From Flagellimonas hadalis (GTDB lineage: Bacteria; Bacteroidota; Bacteroidia; Flavobacteriales; Flavobacteriaceae): 51,779 bases of DNA. The position numbers were made by a program, and so were the translations under genes. Each line of letters opens with the position of its first letter. The first letter of the stretch is position 1. Positions 8,259 to 17,324 of this stretch are shown here, piece by piece. Location of the stretch: the NCBI RefSeq assembly GCF_007785775.2, contig NZ_VNIK02000017.1, positions 23,921 through 75,699 of the forward strand, given 5' to 3'. The notes under the pieces are model-generated. The model worked only from the letters and a program-made list of their open reading frames with translations, searched no databases and was not told the origin of the DNA.

Positions 8259-9251
8259 ATGGGTAAAAAACTACTATTGTTTCTTTTCTTTTTATTGATG
8301 AACCATGGGCTTTCCGCACAGGCAATCCGTGACACCATCGAGGTTTCCAGAAAGTTCAAGACCATTTTGATCTTTCCTGGAGATATCGCCGAAAGTATCA
8401 TTGGGAGCGATATCGGGTTTGCAGTGGACTTCCCAAAGGAGATCGGGAGCCGGTTCAACCCTCGCATCCTAAAAGTATACTATGATGATCTGGCCACAGA
8501 AAAGGAAAACTATACCAACCTGACGGTCATCACCAGATCCGGGAACCTCTTTGATTTTATCCTGAAACTGGATGCCCGCCCCAAAAAATTGACCTGGACC
8601 ATTGGGCCCGAAATGGCGGTGACCAATATTGATGATAGGGCCATTTCCTATCAGGGACCAAAGTCCATTCAAGTTCCAGAACTAAATTCCAGTATAGGTT
8701 CTCCCCTAAAATCGGAGGAATCCCTTTCGTTGACCATGCAAGAGATCGAGAAAATACCGAAGGACTCGGTGTTGGAATTGGCCACCACGGACCTTTATGC
8801 CCACGACCCCATCGAGTACTATCGGTTGAGGAGTTATTACATGCAGTTCGACAAGGCGTGGATCCCGCGTTATTTTGCACGGAAAGGCGATGTCTTCCTG
8901 TGGCTCAAAGGGGTTTACTATAACAACGACGAGCTCTATATCCAGTTCAGGCTGGAAAATAAGGAGGGGGTCGACCTCGATATCAACTTTATCAAATTCT
9001 TCATCAAAAGTTCGTACAGGAACGCTTCCGAACAGAAAATCCCGATTGATAAAAATAACGGTCTTCTGTTCGAGTACAAGGTCCCCAAGATTGTAAAGGG
9101 GGGAACCGAGAACCACTTTGTCATCGTACTCAAGAAATTCTCCTTGGACAATAAAAAGGAACTTTTGGTGGAACTCGATGAAGAGGGAGGAAACCGTAAC
9201 CTGTCCATGTCCATTGGCAGGGACATTATAAACAATCCTAAACGATTTTGA
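8259..9251 (+). CDS. traN: TraN, VirB9-like conjugation protein (DUF4138)
   Basis: A 330-residue secreted protein. Residues 1-21 form a signal peptide ending at GLSAQ. The mature N-terminal domain begins with TIEVSRKFKTILIFPGDI, a beta-domain opening also seen in VirB9 and TraN proteins, which bind their partner by an N-terminal beta domain. The C-terminal half contains further beta segments such as RYFARKGDVFLWLKGVYYNN. It follows traM directly and would form the outer ring of the channel with it. Length and position match TraN (DUF4138). Confidence 0.87.
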   Translation: MGKKLLLFLFFLLMNHGLSAQAIRDTIEVSRKFKTILIFPGDIAESIIGSDIGFAVDFPKEIGSRFNPRILKVYYDDLATEKENYTNLTVITRSGNLFDFILKLDARPKKLTWTIGPEMAVTNIDDRAISYQGPKSIQVPELNSSIGSPLKSEESLSLTMQEIEKIPKDSVLELATTDLYAHDPIEYYRLRSYYMQFDKAWIPRYFARKGDVFLWLKGVYYNNDELYIQFRLENKEGVDLDINFIKFFIKSSYRNASEQKIPIDKNNGLLFEYKVPKIVKGGTENHFVIVLKKFSLDNKKELLVELDEEGGNRNLSMSIGRDIINNPKRF

Positions 9252-9253
9252 TT

Positions 9254-9799
9254 ATGGGAAGATCATTGGTGCTTTTTTCGTTCTTGTTTATGGCCATATC
9301 CCTTTCCGCACAGCGGAGCGGGAACTATGCCTCTTCCGTGGGTCTCAGCGGTGGATATGCAGAGGACGGTTTCGGAATCATGGCAACGTACAATTATCAT
9401 CTGGACAGGAGTACCTATGCCCAGTTGAGCATATTTGCCGCCATTGCGGAGGACAAGGGGGATTATGATATCCCCTATAATATTTTCACGGTCCAGCCTG
9501 GCTGTTTCGTCAAGGTATGGGAACAACCCAATTTCAGGAGATATGCATTGAACATAGGTGGGGGCGGGGTCATTGGATATGAAGTGATCAACAACGGGAA
9601 CAATATCCTGGAGACCGGGGCCGTGATAGATGGCAAGAGCAGGTTCATCTATGGAATATATGCAGGTGTCGAATGGGAGATGATCCTGGGGAACGACCTT
9701 TCCCTATTGATAAAGGCCAATGAATATTACCATATCAATTCGGATGTCGGCAATTTTTATCCCTATGTGGGGATCGGCCTGCGTTACTTTTTATTCTGA
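9254..9799 (+). CDS. traO: TraO, outer-membrane conjugation protein
   Basis: The ATG at 9254 lies 2 bp after the traN stop and is preferred over the in-frame TTG at 9248. The product is about 181 residues. It opens with a signal peptide (SLVLFSFLFMAISLSAQ) and continues as alternating amphipathic strands with many Gly and Tyr residues. The protein ends in a terminal strand closing with RYFLF, the aromatic C-terminus typical of outer-membrane beta-barrels. TraO of Bacteroidetes conjugative transposons has this size, place and barrel-like character. Confidence 0.8.
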   Translation: MGRSLVLFSFLFMAISLSAQRSGNYASSVGLSGGYAEDGFGIMATYNYHLDRSTYAQLSIFAAIAEDKGDYDIPYNIFTVQPGCFVKVWEQPNFRRYALNIGGGGVIGYEVINNGNNILETGAVIDGKSRFIYGIYAGVEWEMILGNDLSLLIKANEYYHINSDVGNFYPYVGIGLRYFLF

Positions 9800-9814
9800 A
9801 CATAACCCGACACT

Positions 9815-12800
9815 ATGAAAAAAATTACTCCACTACACCTTGTTCCCATAATTCTGTTGAGCTTTTTGTTTGTTCTGGCATGCAGTAAGAATTTTGACGG
9901 CATCGTCCAGGATTCCTTTGATTTTACCCTTACGGAAGACCACAACAACGATGGCTTTGTCTTTGAGGCGGTCAAGACGGATTTTTCCCTAGAACCGGAA
10001 AAAATGGTCTCCACGACCTCCTATTATATGAAGTACCGTATCGAGAACGGCAAGGGATACTACCTGTCCATAGGGAATGACACCATATACCAGAACGATA
10101 CCATCCCTATTGAAGATCTTGATGTGTCGTTCCGTTATATGCCCATCGATACCGGTGCACATAAGGTCAAGATCCTTGCCTGGGACTCCAACAAGATCGA
10201 AAAGGAACTCGATTTGATTTATAATACCACATATGCAAGTTTTAGCTTTTTATTGGGCAAAGGGACCGACCAATTTATCATCAACAGCAAAAATCCCGTA
10301 AGTGTGACCCTTTTAAGGGACAAGGACACCGAAGATCCCGCAAATAACGGAAACCAGGAATTTGAGGTTTCCTACCAATTGGAAAACGGGACCGGTAAGG
10401 TCTATTTTGGTGATACCGCTTATGATCCTGGGGATGTCTTTGCGCTCCCAAAAGGGGTCAGCGACCTCAAATACCTTCCTGAGACCTTGGGCGAGCACAA
10501 GTTGACCATGGTGGCGAAGGCCCCCGATGGCGCTACCATCACAAGGGAACTTGTCCTCGATGTGGGAAACCTGAACTTTACCTTTCGGGCCACGGGCGCT
10601 TCCACCCAAGTGGAACTCGACACCAACATCGCCATCAACATCGACCTCCAGACACAGGATGGGGAAAGTGACGTCACCTACGATATCGGACATTCCTTTT
10701 CCCCTGGCAGTGAGGGTGGCGGGACCGTTAGGGACCAAAACGGGGGCGTAATGGACGCCGGGGCCTTTAGGTCCATAGTCCCGGGCAATTACAATTTCAC
10801 CTTTAAGGACAATGTGCTCGGCCAACGAAAGATCTACTTTGATGTTCGCGACAGCAATGGCCAGATGAAAAGGGACAGCGTGGAGATCGAGGTGGCCAAT
10901 ATTCCGTTCACTTTTAGTGGCAATGCGGAGAGCAACCAGGTATTTGTCAACCAAAGGACACAGCTCAATTTCAACATCAGATCCAGCGGAAATACCTCCA
11001 ATATCGATTATTTCCTTTCCTACAACATAACCGAGGGCAATGGCAAGGTCATGGGGACGGGCGGGAACAATATCCAGAACAATACGGACTACCCTGTCGA
11101 CCTTGGAAACTTTTCCCTTTTCTATACCCCGGAAAGCCTTGGGAGCCATCAGATCAGTTTTCTCGTGACCGACAATTTTGGGCAAGAGGTCGGCCCCGTC
11201 GAAATAGATCTGGATGCAAAACAGCTGGAACTTGATTTCAATGCCTCTGCCAACAACAGTGAGGTATTGGTGGGCCAACGAGGGGCCATATCCCTGAGCC
11301 TTATCGAAAAAGGGGATTATGACGGGGTTTCCTATGAGCTCAACTATTTTATCACAGGTGGGGATGGCCAACTCTATAACGGAAATTCACCCATTGTACC
11401 GAGCCAGTATTTCACCGTTACCCCGGGAAGTTTCGCCTATGATTTTATAGGGCAGCTGGCTGGGACCTATGAAATCTCCTTTTTGTTACGCGACAGTAAT
11501 GGACAGCTTTTGGAAGAACAGGTCACTGTAGTGGTGGGCAACAATGATTTCAGTATTGCCATGACCCCTTCAAAGGCAACTGAGTTTTCTAACAATCCCG
11601 TTGGTGTCATCGTGAACATCGATGAAGTCCCGGATGGGGCGAACGACACCTATACCGCCTTTTATTCGTCGAGCCAGAACGGGTCCATGTTGGTCAATGG
11701 GGTTTCCTATGGGCCAGGGGAAAATTTCCCATTGGGCCCTGGGTCGAACAACATTACATACACGGGTTTGGAGCCTGGTCAGCACAATATTGTCCTGAGT
11801 GTCAAATCAGGGTCCGACGTTACCCGTACGTCCAATGCGACCATAACCTTTGACCAGGTCGATTTCACCTTTACGGGAGGCATACAGAGTTCCGATATCA
11901 CCGTGGAGGAAACCACTTCCCTGAACTTTAATATTTCCGAGAGCGTGGGGTCATCCGACTATACCATGCGTTTCAGCATGAATGGAAATGCCATCATCAA
12001 GGACAGCAATGGCAATGTGTTGAGTCCCGGGAACATCTATGAAGTGCCAAAGGGCAACTTCAATTGGAGCTTTGAGGGCACTGACGATGGGACGGTAAGC
12101 ATGACCTTTTATGCGAAGAACGATACAGGGCTTGAAAAATCGGTAAACATCGCCGTGGACGTTTCGGCCAAGGACTATAATTTCACAGCTTCCGGAACCG
12201 TCCAACAGGCATACACCGGGGAGGAAATCGATGTGAATTTCAACATTTCAGAAATCGGTATCGGGGGCGATTCCTATGAAATGTACTTTTCCGTCAGTGG
12301 CAACAATGGGTCTTTCCGGTACAATGGCAACACTTATTCAGCTGGGGAAAGTTTTGTTGTACCCGTGGGCACATTTTCTGGAAAATATACCGGGAACAGC
12401 GAGGGGAACCATAATCTGACGTTCACGGTCCGTTCCTCCTCCGATGTGGAAAAAACCGCCAACGTCAACGTGGATTATGAAGTATACCAGGAACCGTTCA
12501 CGCTCAATATCAGCCAATCGGCCCAGGACAAATACATCAACGACCCATTCGATATCACTGCCATAACCAATGCCACCTCGGGTCATGACCAGAGTGTTGG
12601 TTACACATTGGTGTTCACCTTTACAGGGGCCAGTGCAGGAACCATACGCTATAAGGGCATTACCTATAATGAGGGAGAGATCGTCCCGTTGGATTATGGC
12701 AGTGCGCCCATGCAGTTCTTTCCCGAAACGGATGAAAGTTTTGTGATCAATTTCTTGGTGCAGAATTCCACAGGCCAGTCACAGACCGAGAGCGAATCCA

Positions 12801-13171
12801 TCGAGATGTTGAAATTGCCCACTGTGGCGGCCAAGGGTGAAAAACACAACATCAACTGTGGTGGGCTGAACGGGTGTGATTATCAGGTCAGGATATATAC
12901 CTGCTTTAGCATTAACTGTTCGGAGGCCTATAATGGAGCAAGCTTGGAACAGGTCGAGATCCGCATTTTCAACAGACAGGACAATCGTTGGGATACCAAA
13001 TTGTTGAACTACAGCGAAGCCAAGGGAAGTGGTGTCGACAGGTATTTTGAGATGGAGACCGAACCGCGTGAAAGTAGATTGAAATACCTAGATCAGCCTT
13101 ATGAAGTAAGGGTACGGGACAGTGATGGGCAATGGAGCGATTGGACTTTTGGCTCCGTGGTAAGGGTATAA
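9815..13171 (+). CDS. traQ: Giant multi-domain TraQ-like conjugation lipoprotein
   Basis: A 1118-residue protein with a lipoprotein signal (FVLAC, Cys23). After a short linker there are about nine tandem beta-sandwich-like units of roughly 100-110 residues. They typically open with a strand like FTFSG or FTFTGG and close with a G-x-H-x-x-x-F-x-V-x-D-x-x-G-Q pattern. The unit resembles the TraQ domain (DUF3872), which in CTnDOT-like elements occurs once in a protein of about 150-170 residues. A distinct C-terminal region from about residue 1009 has four Cys (near 1015, 1021, 1030 and 1035). Its slot after traO supports TraQ. Such a long surface-anchored array could act as an adhesin or mating-contact fibre, which is inference. 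Confidence 0.7.
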   Translation: MKKITPLHLVPIILLSFLFVLACSKNFDGIVQDSFDFTLTEDHNNDGFVFEAVKTDFSLEPEKMVSTTSYYMKYRIENGKGYYLSIGNDTIYQNDTIPIEDLDVSFRYMPIDTGAHKVKILAWDSNKIEKELDLIYNTTYASFSFLLGKGTDQFIINSKNPVSVTLLRDKDTEDPANNGNQEFEVSYQLENGTGKVYFGDTAYDPGDVFALPKGVSDLKYLPETLGEHKLTMVAKAPDGATITRELVLDVGNLNFTFRATGASTQVELDTNIAINIDLQTQDGESDVTYDIGHSFSPGSEGGGTVRDQNGGVMDAGAFRSIVPGNYNFTFKDNVLGQRKIYFDVRDSNGQMKRDSVEIEVANIPFTFSGNAESNQVFVNQRTQLNFNIRSSGNTSNIDYFLSYNITEGNGKVMGTGGNNIQNNTDYPVDLGNFSLFYTPESLGSHQISFLVTDNFGQEVGPVEIDLDAKQLELDFNASANNSEVLVGQRGAISLSLIEKGDYDGVSYELNYFITGGDGQLYNGNSPIVPSQYFTVTPGSFAYDFIGQLAGTYEISFLLRDSNGQLLEEQVTVVVGNNDFSIAMTPSKATEFSNNPVGVIVNIDEVPDGANDTYTAFYSSSQNGSMLVNGVSYGPGENFPLGPGSNNITYTGLEPGQHNIVLSVKSGSDVTRTSNATITFDQVDFTFTGGIQSSDITVEETTSLNFNISESVGSSDYTMRFSMNGNAIIKDSNGNVLSPGNIYEVPKGNFNWSFEGTDDGTVSMTFYAKNDTGLEKSVNIAVDVSAKDYNFTASGTVQQAYTGEEIDVNFNISEIGIGGDSYEMYFSVSGNNGSFRYNGNTYSAGESFVVPVGTFSGKYTGNSEGNHNLTFTVRSSSDVEKTANVNVDYEVYQEPFTLNISQSAQDKYINDPFDITAITNATSGHDQSVGYTLVFTFTGASAGTIRYKGITYNEGEIVPLDYGSAPMQFFPETDESFVINFLVQNSTGQSQTESESIEMLKLPTVAAKGEKHNINCGGLNGCDYQVRIYTCFSINCSEAYNGASLEQVEIRIFNRQDNRWDTKLLNYSEAKGSGVDRYFEMETEPRESRLKYLDQPYEVRVRDSDGQWSDWTFGSVVRV
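9920..12815 (+). repeat. About nine tandem TraQ-like protein repeats
   Basis: Repeats at the protein level with low identity, so the DNA is not visibly repetitive. Approximate unit starts by residue are 36, 143, 250, 363, 470, 576, 683, 789 and 894, about 107 residues apart. Anchors include LNFTFRATG, IPFTFSGNA, VDFTFTGGI and YNFTASGTV at the starts. At the ends, LGEHKLTMVAKAPDG, LGSHQISFLVTDNFGQ and EGNHNLTFTVRSSSD align. The regular spacing argues for duplication of a single ancestral domain followed by divergence. Confidence 0.7.
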
Positions 13172-13212
13172 AATTCATTAATGGGCTATGCCCCACTTAT
13201 TCAATATCTGAA

Positions 13213-13689
13213 TCAACACCGTTTGTAAGTATATGTGATAACGACATCCTGATCATCCAAAAAATCATCCTGTTCCAGTACAAGACGGTTCTTGGTAAAC
13301 TCTATGATTCGCATATCATTTCTGTTCTCGAAGCGTAGAATTTCGTTATTGATCAACTCATATTTGTCCGATTCCACCGTACTATATGGGTCAACTTCAC
13401 CACAGGAAAGACCATTTTCATTAATTCTAAACTCGTTTTTTTCTCCAATTGCCCCTTCTGTAAAAAAGATTAAGTTGTCTTTAAGACATTGACGAATTTC
13501 GTTTGTGTTATATAGGTCAATGTTTACGGTCCCGTCACCATTGATATCAACGGCAGTATCGGAATCAATAGCCTCATATTCCCATTGGCCAAAAAGTGCC
13601 TCCTTCCTGTCATTAATTGAAACGTCATCATCTTTGCTACAAGAAGATATTACCAATATCACTCCAACTGTAATTGTGTATTTTCTCAT
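13213..13689 (-). CDS. Small lipoprotein, lipocalin-like
   Basis: A 158-residue protein, convergent with the tra operon and separated from it by 41 bp. The N-terminus is a lipoprotein signal with Cys at about residue 17 (ISSC) followed by SKDDD, the acidic motif that marks surface export of Bacteroidetes lipoproteins. The mature part contains G-x-W-x-Y-E near its start and several predicted beta strands, similar in layout to the lipocalin-like lipoproteins common in Flavobacteria. No function can be assigned. The gene is AT-richer than the tra operon and may mark the end of the conjugation module. Confidence 0.7.
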   Translation of the reverse strand: MRKYTITVGVILVISSCSKDDDVSINDRKEALFGQWEYEAIDSDTAVDINGDGTVNIDLYNTNEIRQCLKDNLIFFTEGAIGEKNEFRINENGLSCGEVDPYSTVESDKYELINNEILRFENRNDMRIIEFTKNRLVLEQDDFLDDQDVVITYTYKRC

Positions 13690-13711
13690 GAGGCCAGATT
13701 TGGGATATAAA

Positions 13712-13719
13712 CAAAGATA
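13712..13719 (-). promoter_or_regulatory. -7 promoter box for the small lipoprotein gene
   Basis: On the minus strand this reads TATCTTTG, a perfect match to the Bacteroidetes -7 consensus TAnnTTTG, 22 bp before the ATG at 13689. No clear TTTG -33 element is present at 19-21 bp upstream, so the promoter may be weak or activator dependent. Confidence 0.5.
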
Positions 13720-14046
13720 TAAAAATAAGCCCTTCTAACTTTATCTTTTAAGAGGCATTGACGAATTCATAAAATGATTTCAGTTTATGTTGACTGTTTT
13801 TGGGAACTTCTTTCAACATAACCTATCACAATATAAAGAATTGTTTATCCTATGTATCTTTTTATATTGAGGACAGATCTCTTGCAGAGTTTATAACCAG
13901 ACAAGCTCCAGAATATTATGCTTAGAACATTTTCTCAGGGTGGATTATATTTTATGTCTTAATGCAAAAAATTAAAATCAAAAAATCATTATATTATATT
14001 ACATTTAAAATCGAATTATGCGGTTCGCAAATAAGTAAACAATGAA
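13720..14046. other. AT-rich intergenic region without recognised gene
   Basis: About 330 bp between the small lipoprotein and the Lrp-type regulator, clearly AT-rich. It must hold the upstream part of the lipoprotein promoter and the end of the regulator transcript. No ORF with recognisable features, no RNA gene and no strong hairpin with a T-run was seen. Confidence 0.5.
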
Positions 14047-14508
14047 TCACAAGTTCTTTTCAATATCGGATAGAATCAAAAGGGTTGTTGGACTTCCATA
14101 ATTGATGAGCCTGTCCACAAAGTCTTGCAAATGTTTTTGGTCCCGCAGAATTGCTCTAATATGGATATTATACGGGCCGGTAATCCTATACGCCTCCTCC
14201 ACTTCAACAAAGTCATGGATTTCATCTAAAAATATCTTTAGTTTGCCATCGAAAATCTTTAAGAGGATAAAGACCTCCATCCCATATCCCAACAAGGCAT
14301 AATTGACCTTGATATTGTACGATTCGATTATGCCTAAATCTTCTAGTTTTTGTATCCTTTCCCTCACAGATGAAGGCGAAAGCGAAATGATTCTACCGAT
14401 TTCAGCAAACGAATATCTGGAATTCTGCCTCAAAAGACCTATTATTCGGCTATCTATTCCATCAACCATCATTTCAATATATTTTTTGCCAAAATAAAGC
14501 ATATTCAA
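14047..14508 (-). CDS. Lrp/AsnC family transcriptional regulator
   Basis: A 153-residue protein with the two-domain Lrp/AsnC layout. The N-terminal winged helix-turn-helix covers about residues 15-75 (DSRIIGLLRQNSRYSFAEIG, then LSPSSVRERIQKLEDLGII). A C-terminal RAM ligand-binding domain follows, with VEEAYRITGPYNIHI matching the conserved A-x-x-x-T-G-x-x-D-x region. It is divergent from a TauE/SafE-type exporter gene across an 81-bp gap, and such pairs often have the regulator control the exporter in response to an amino acid or related ligand. The ligand is unknown. Confidence 0.85.
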   Translation of the reverse strand: MNMLYFGKKYIEMMVDGIDSRIIGLLRQNSRYSFAEIGRIISLSPSSVRERIQKLEDLGIIESYNIKVNYALLGYGMEVFILLKIFDGKLKIFLDEIHDFVEVEEAYRITGPYNIHIRAILRDQKHLQDFVDRLINYGSPTTLLILSDIEKNL

Positions 14509-14589
14509 TGAAAATAACCTGTATTCTCCGATTTTTCAATTTTAGATCCATTTTGCAACTCACTAGATTAGCCGATCAATTTTGGAAAC

Positions 14590-15306
14590 ATGGATTTATT
14601 TTCACTTATCGTTTTGTCCATAGGTATTTTTGCAGGGTTTTATGTGCAAACTGCTATGGGATTTGCTGGTTCTCTCATGGCACTTCCAATCCTATTATTG
14701 AAGTTTCAATTACCAGAAGCCATTGCCTACATTTCTCTATTCTATGTTTTTTCAAGTATCTTTCTGATTTACAGGGAATGGGTCTTCATTGATAAAAAAA
14801 CAATCCTTGACCTTTCCATAACATCAATTGTAGGGGTTGTTTTAGGAGTTTTGGTCCTTTCCTATTCCAAGCCAGTCTTTTTAAAAAAAATGCTTGGTGC
14901 CTTCATACTCGCATACGTGTTGTATTCCCTTCTAGGTAAGCGAGAATCGAATCTGGGGAACACCAGTATTTTAGGTCTTGGTATTTTGGCAGGGTTTTTC
15001 TCTGGGATATTCTCCACTGGGGGACCATTGTATATCATCTGCGTGGAGAATAGGATCAAGGAAATCAATACCATAAGGGCCACGATGATTGGCATTTTGG
15101 GACTTGTTACCCTTACCAGAATACCAACCTTGGCCTTAAGTGGCATTTTAAATTTTGAGCAATGTAAATACGCCGCGATTATTTTTCCTATTTTCCTTTC
15201 CGCCCAGTTTTTGGGAAGAAAAACATTCAAAAAATCAGGGAAGGCCCATTATAAAAAGAGCATCCTGTTTTTGCTAATGCTTTCAGGACTTTCATTGTTA
15301 TTCTAG
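14590..15306 (+). CDS. TauE/SafE family membrane exporter
   Basis: A 238-residue polytopic membrane protein with about eight hydrophobic segments in two halves. Each half has the family-type Gly-rich start: GFYVQTAMGFAGSLMALPIL near residue 16 and AGFFSGIFSTGGPLYII near residue 138. This inverted-repeat layout defines TauE/SafE (DUF81) proteins, which export sulfite, sulfoacetate or other organic anions. The start at ATG 14590 places the first helix directly after the N-terminus. It is divergent from an Lrp-type regulator. A link to sulfur release by the locus downstream is possible but unproven. Confidence 0.8.
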   Translation: MDLFSLIVLSIGIFAGFYVQTAMGFAGSLMALPILLLKFQLPEAIAYISLFYVFSSIFLIYREWVFIDKKTILDLSITSIVGVVLGVLVLSYSKPVFLKKMLGAFILAYVLYSLLGKRESNLGNTSILGLGILAGFFSGIFSTGGPLYIICVENRIKEINTIRATMIGILGLVTLTRIPTLALSGILNFEQCKYAAIIFPIFLSAQFLGRKTFKKSGKAHYKKSILFLLMLSGLSLLF

Positions 15307-15443
15307 GATAAACCACAAAATTCCTATGCTGTAAAAAATGATGAAAAAAAACCTTTAATACGTGGCTGTAGGATTGTCGAATATTTGAATTGGCTGCATC
15401 CTAATCGAGGTTTATCACGGATAGAACCTATTAAGGTTCGCGA

Positions 15444-16031
15444 TCACTTTGATCTGAAACCGATTACTGTGAACAAAATTTGAAATTTCTCATACAGCTT
15501 TTCCTTGAGGATTTTATAAGCATTGGAAAGATGGCCTTCCACGGTTTTGATGGAAATGTTGAGATAATCCGAAATTTCCGCATTGGTCAATCCTTCCTTT
15601 TTGCTCATGACCAATACTTGTTTACATTTCTTGGGCAACAAGGCAATCTCCCTATCCATCAATTCAAGTTTTCTGGATAGGTTTTCTTGGTGATCCTGTT
15701 GTGAAAGGGTTTCCATGGTCTCCGAATAGGTCCTCTCGAAAAAATAGGTTTCCTTTCTGTACTTTTTTACATGGTCCAGGAATTTATTCTTCAATGAAAG
15801 GTAAAGCCATCCCCTAAGGACCGTTTTTGTATTCAATGTTTCCCTTTTTTTCCATAGTCCAAAAAAAACATCTTGGACCAAGTCCTTGGCCAACAATTCG
15901 TCCCTACATAAACTTTTGGCATAAAAAAAGAGTTCGTTGTAGTAAAGCTCCACAACCTTCTCGAATTCCTTTCGACTGCCCTTTTGGATTGAGATTAAAT
16001 CAATATTTCCCCCGATATCATTGGAATCCAT
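15444..16031 (-). CDS. ECF sigma-70 factor (FecI-like) of the first SusCD locus
   Basis: A 195-residue ECF sigma factor. Region 2 includes LAKDLVQDVFFGLWKKR, and region 4 has LPKKCKQVLVMSKKEGL followed by the helix-turn-helix ISDYLNISIKTVEGHL. The FecR gene lies divergently 115 bp away and then comes the SusC gene, so this is a FecI/FecR/SusC-type signalling set. The gene is convergent with the exporter. A 6-bp stem with a 4-base loop lies just beyond its stop at 15424-15439 (GAACCT and AGGTTC) but lacks a T-run. Confidence 0.9.
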   Translation of the reverse strand: MDSNDIGGNIDLISIQKGSRKEFEKVVELYYNELFFYAKSLCRDELLAKDLVQDVFFGLWKKRETLNTKTVLRGWLYLSLKNKFLDHVKKYRKETYFFERTYSETMETLSQQDHQENLSRKLELMDREIALLPKKCKQVLVMSKKEGLTNAEISDYLNISIKTVEGHLSNAYKILKEKLYEKFQILFTVIGFRSK

Positions 16032-16146
16032 TGCACCTATCTTCTAAGTCCGATCAATATTATCAATATTTTTTGATTAAAACCAAGGGTTTGTCAATTT
16101 CAGATCGTTTCACAGATAACAATTTGGTAATCCGCATTTAACAATA

Positions 16147-17298
16147 ATGAAAAATAAACATATCAAAAAAATTATTTTCAATTTCTTTGAAAACCCTTCG
16201 AACCCAGAGGAAATTGAGCAATTGGCCCAATGGGTCAAGGACAATCCTTCTTCCTTTAAGGATTCGGCCGAACTCCACTATTTGATCACACGGTCCCTAG
16301 GTCAGGAAAATGCCGAACAGTACAAGAAGGAATTACTTTCAAAATTTGACCTTTTAGTCCGGTCCAAAAGAAAAAGAAGACAGGCTTGGTTGCGATATGC
16401 TGCCATTTTTATCGGGCTCATCGGAATATCAACATTGCTTTTGCCACGAAACAATACCCCAAATACCGTTGGCCAACAGGAAGTTACCATTGTCCTGGAC
16501 AACGGTACGACCAAGGAGCTATCGAACAAGGATGCCTCAATTGTCACGCGTTCAAACAATATCATTGCTGAACAGGATGGATCTAAGATTGTATACAAAA
16601 AAGTTAGCATTGAGAATGATGATTTGAGCGAACCCTTGGTATACAATACCCTCAACGTACCCTATGGGAAGAAATTCGAGATTGTGCTGTCCGATGGAAC
16701 GCAGGTCTATCTCAATTCCGGTTCTTCCTTGACCTACCCCACGGCATTTTATGCTTCGGGACCAAGGGATGTGGAATTGACAGGGGAAGCATATTTTACC
16801 GTAGAATCCGATTCCTTGCGCCCTTTCAGGGTCAAAACAAGGGAATTGGACACTAAAGTTTTGGGCACACAATTCAACCTATCCAGTTATCTCGATGACG
16901 AAACCGTTCAAGTGGTCTTGGTGGAGGGCAGCCTCTCGGTCAAAAGGAGCAATGGTTCCGAAGCATCACATTTCCTTTTAAAACCGAACCAAATGGCATC
17001 CTTCTCCAATGATCATAAAGCACTTCAACTGACCGATGTGGATGTCAGCAGATACATTGCCTGGAAGGAAGGCATCCTGTATTTCAAAAACGAAGATTTC
17101 GTTCACATTACCAAAAAATTGGAGAGGCACTACAATGTGACCATCGAAATAAGGGGGGACCTTCTTAAAAGTGAACGGTACACGGGTCGCTTCAAAACGG
17201 AAACCATTGAAGAGGTGTTACAAGGATTCCAAAGGATCAAGGATTTTGACTATAAGATAACCAACGATAAAATAATACTAACTCAGAAAAACAACTAA
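16147..17298 (+). CDS. FecR-type anti-sigma factor
   Basis: A 383-residue membrane regulator. About 77 cytoplasmic residues come first, then one membrane helix around residues 80-98 (RYAAIFIGLIGISTLLL). The FecR domain lies at about residues 170-275, with YGKKFEIVLSDGTQVYLNSG and VELTGEAYFTV. A DUF4974 C-terminal domain starts near residue 310 (YFKNEDFVHITKKLERHYNV). It would hold the divergent ECF sigma factor inactive until the STN domain of the neighbouring SusC contacts its periplasmic part. It lies 105 bp before the SusC gene, with a hairpin between. Confidence 0.92.
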   Translation: MKNKHIKKIIFNFFENPSNPEEIEQLAQWVKDNPSSFKDSAELHYLITRSLGQENAEQYKKELLSKFDLLVRSKRKRRQAWLRYAAIFIGLIGISTLLLPRNNTPNTVGQQEVTIVLDNGTTKELSNKDASIVTRSNNIIAEQDGSKIVYKKVSIENDDLSEPLVYNTLNVPYGKKFEIVLSDGTQVYLNSGSSLTYPTAFYASGPRDVELTGEAYFTVESDSLRPFRVKTRELDTKVLGTQFNLSSYLDDETVQVVLVEGSLSVKRSNGSEASHFLLKPNQMASFSNDHKALQLTDVDVSRYIAWKEGILYFKNEDFVHITKKLERHYNVTIEIRGDLLKSERYTGRFKTETIEEVLQGFQRIKDFDYKITNDKIILTQKNN

Positions 17299-17324
17299 GG
17301 CCTATGAACTAAACCTAAAAAAGA

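Noticed and set aside
10313..11371. 352-codon open frame on the minus strand inside the TraQ-like gene
   Set aside because: Antisense to a repeat-containing reading frame with a lipoprotein signal. The open frame follows from codon bias and shows no domain.
13182..13195. Short stem GGGC/GCCC after the TraQ-like gene
   Set aside because: A 4-bp stem with no T-run, too weak to call a terminator.
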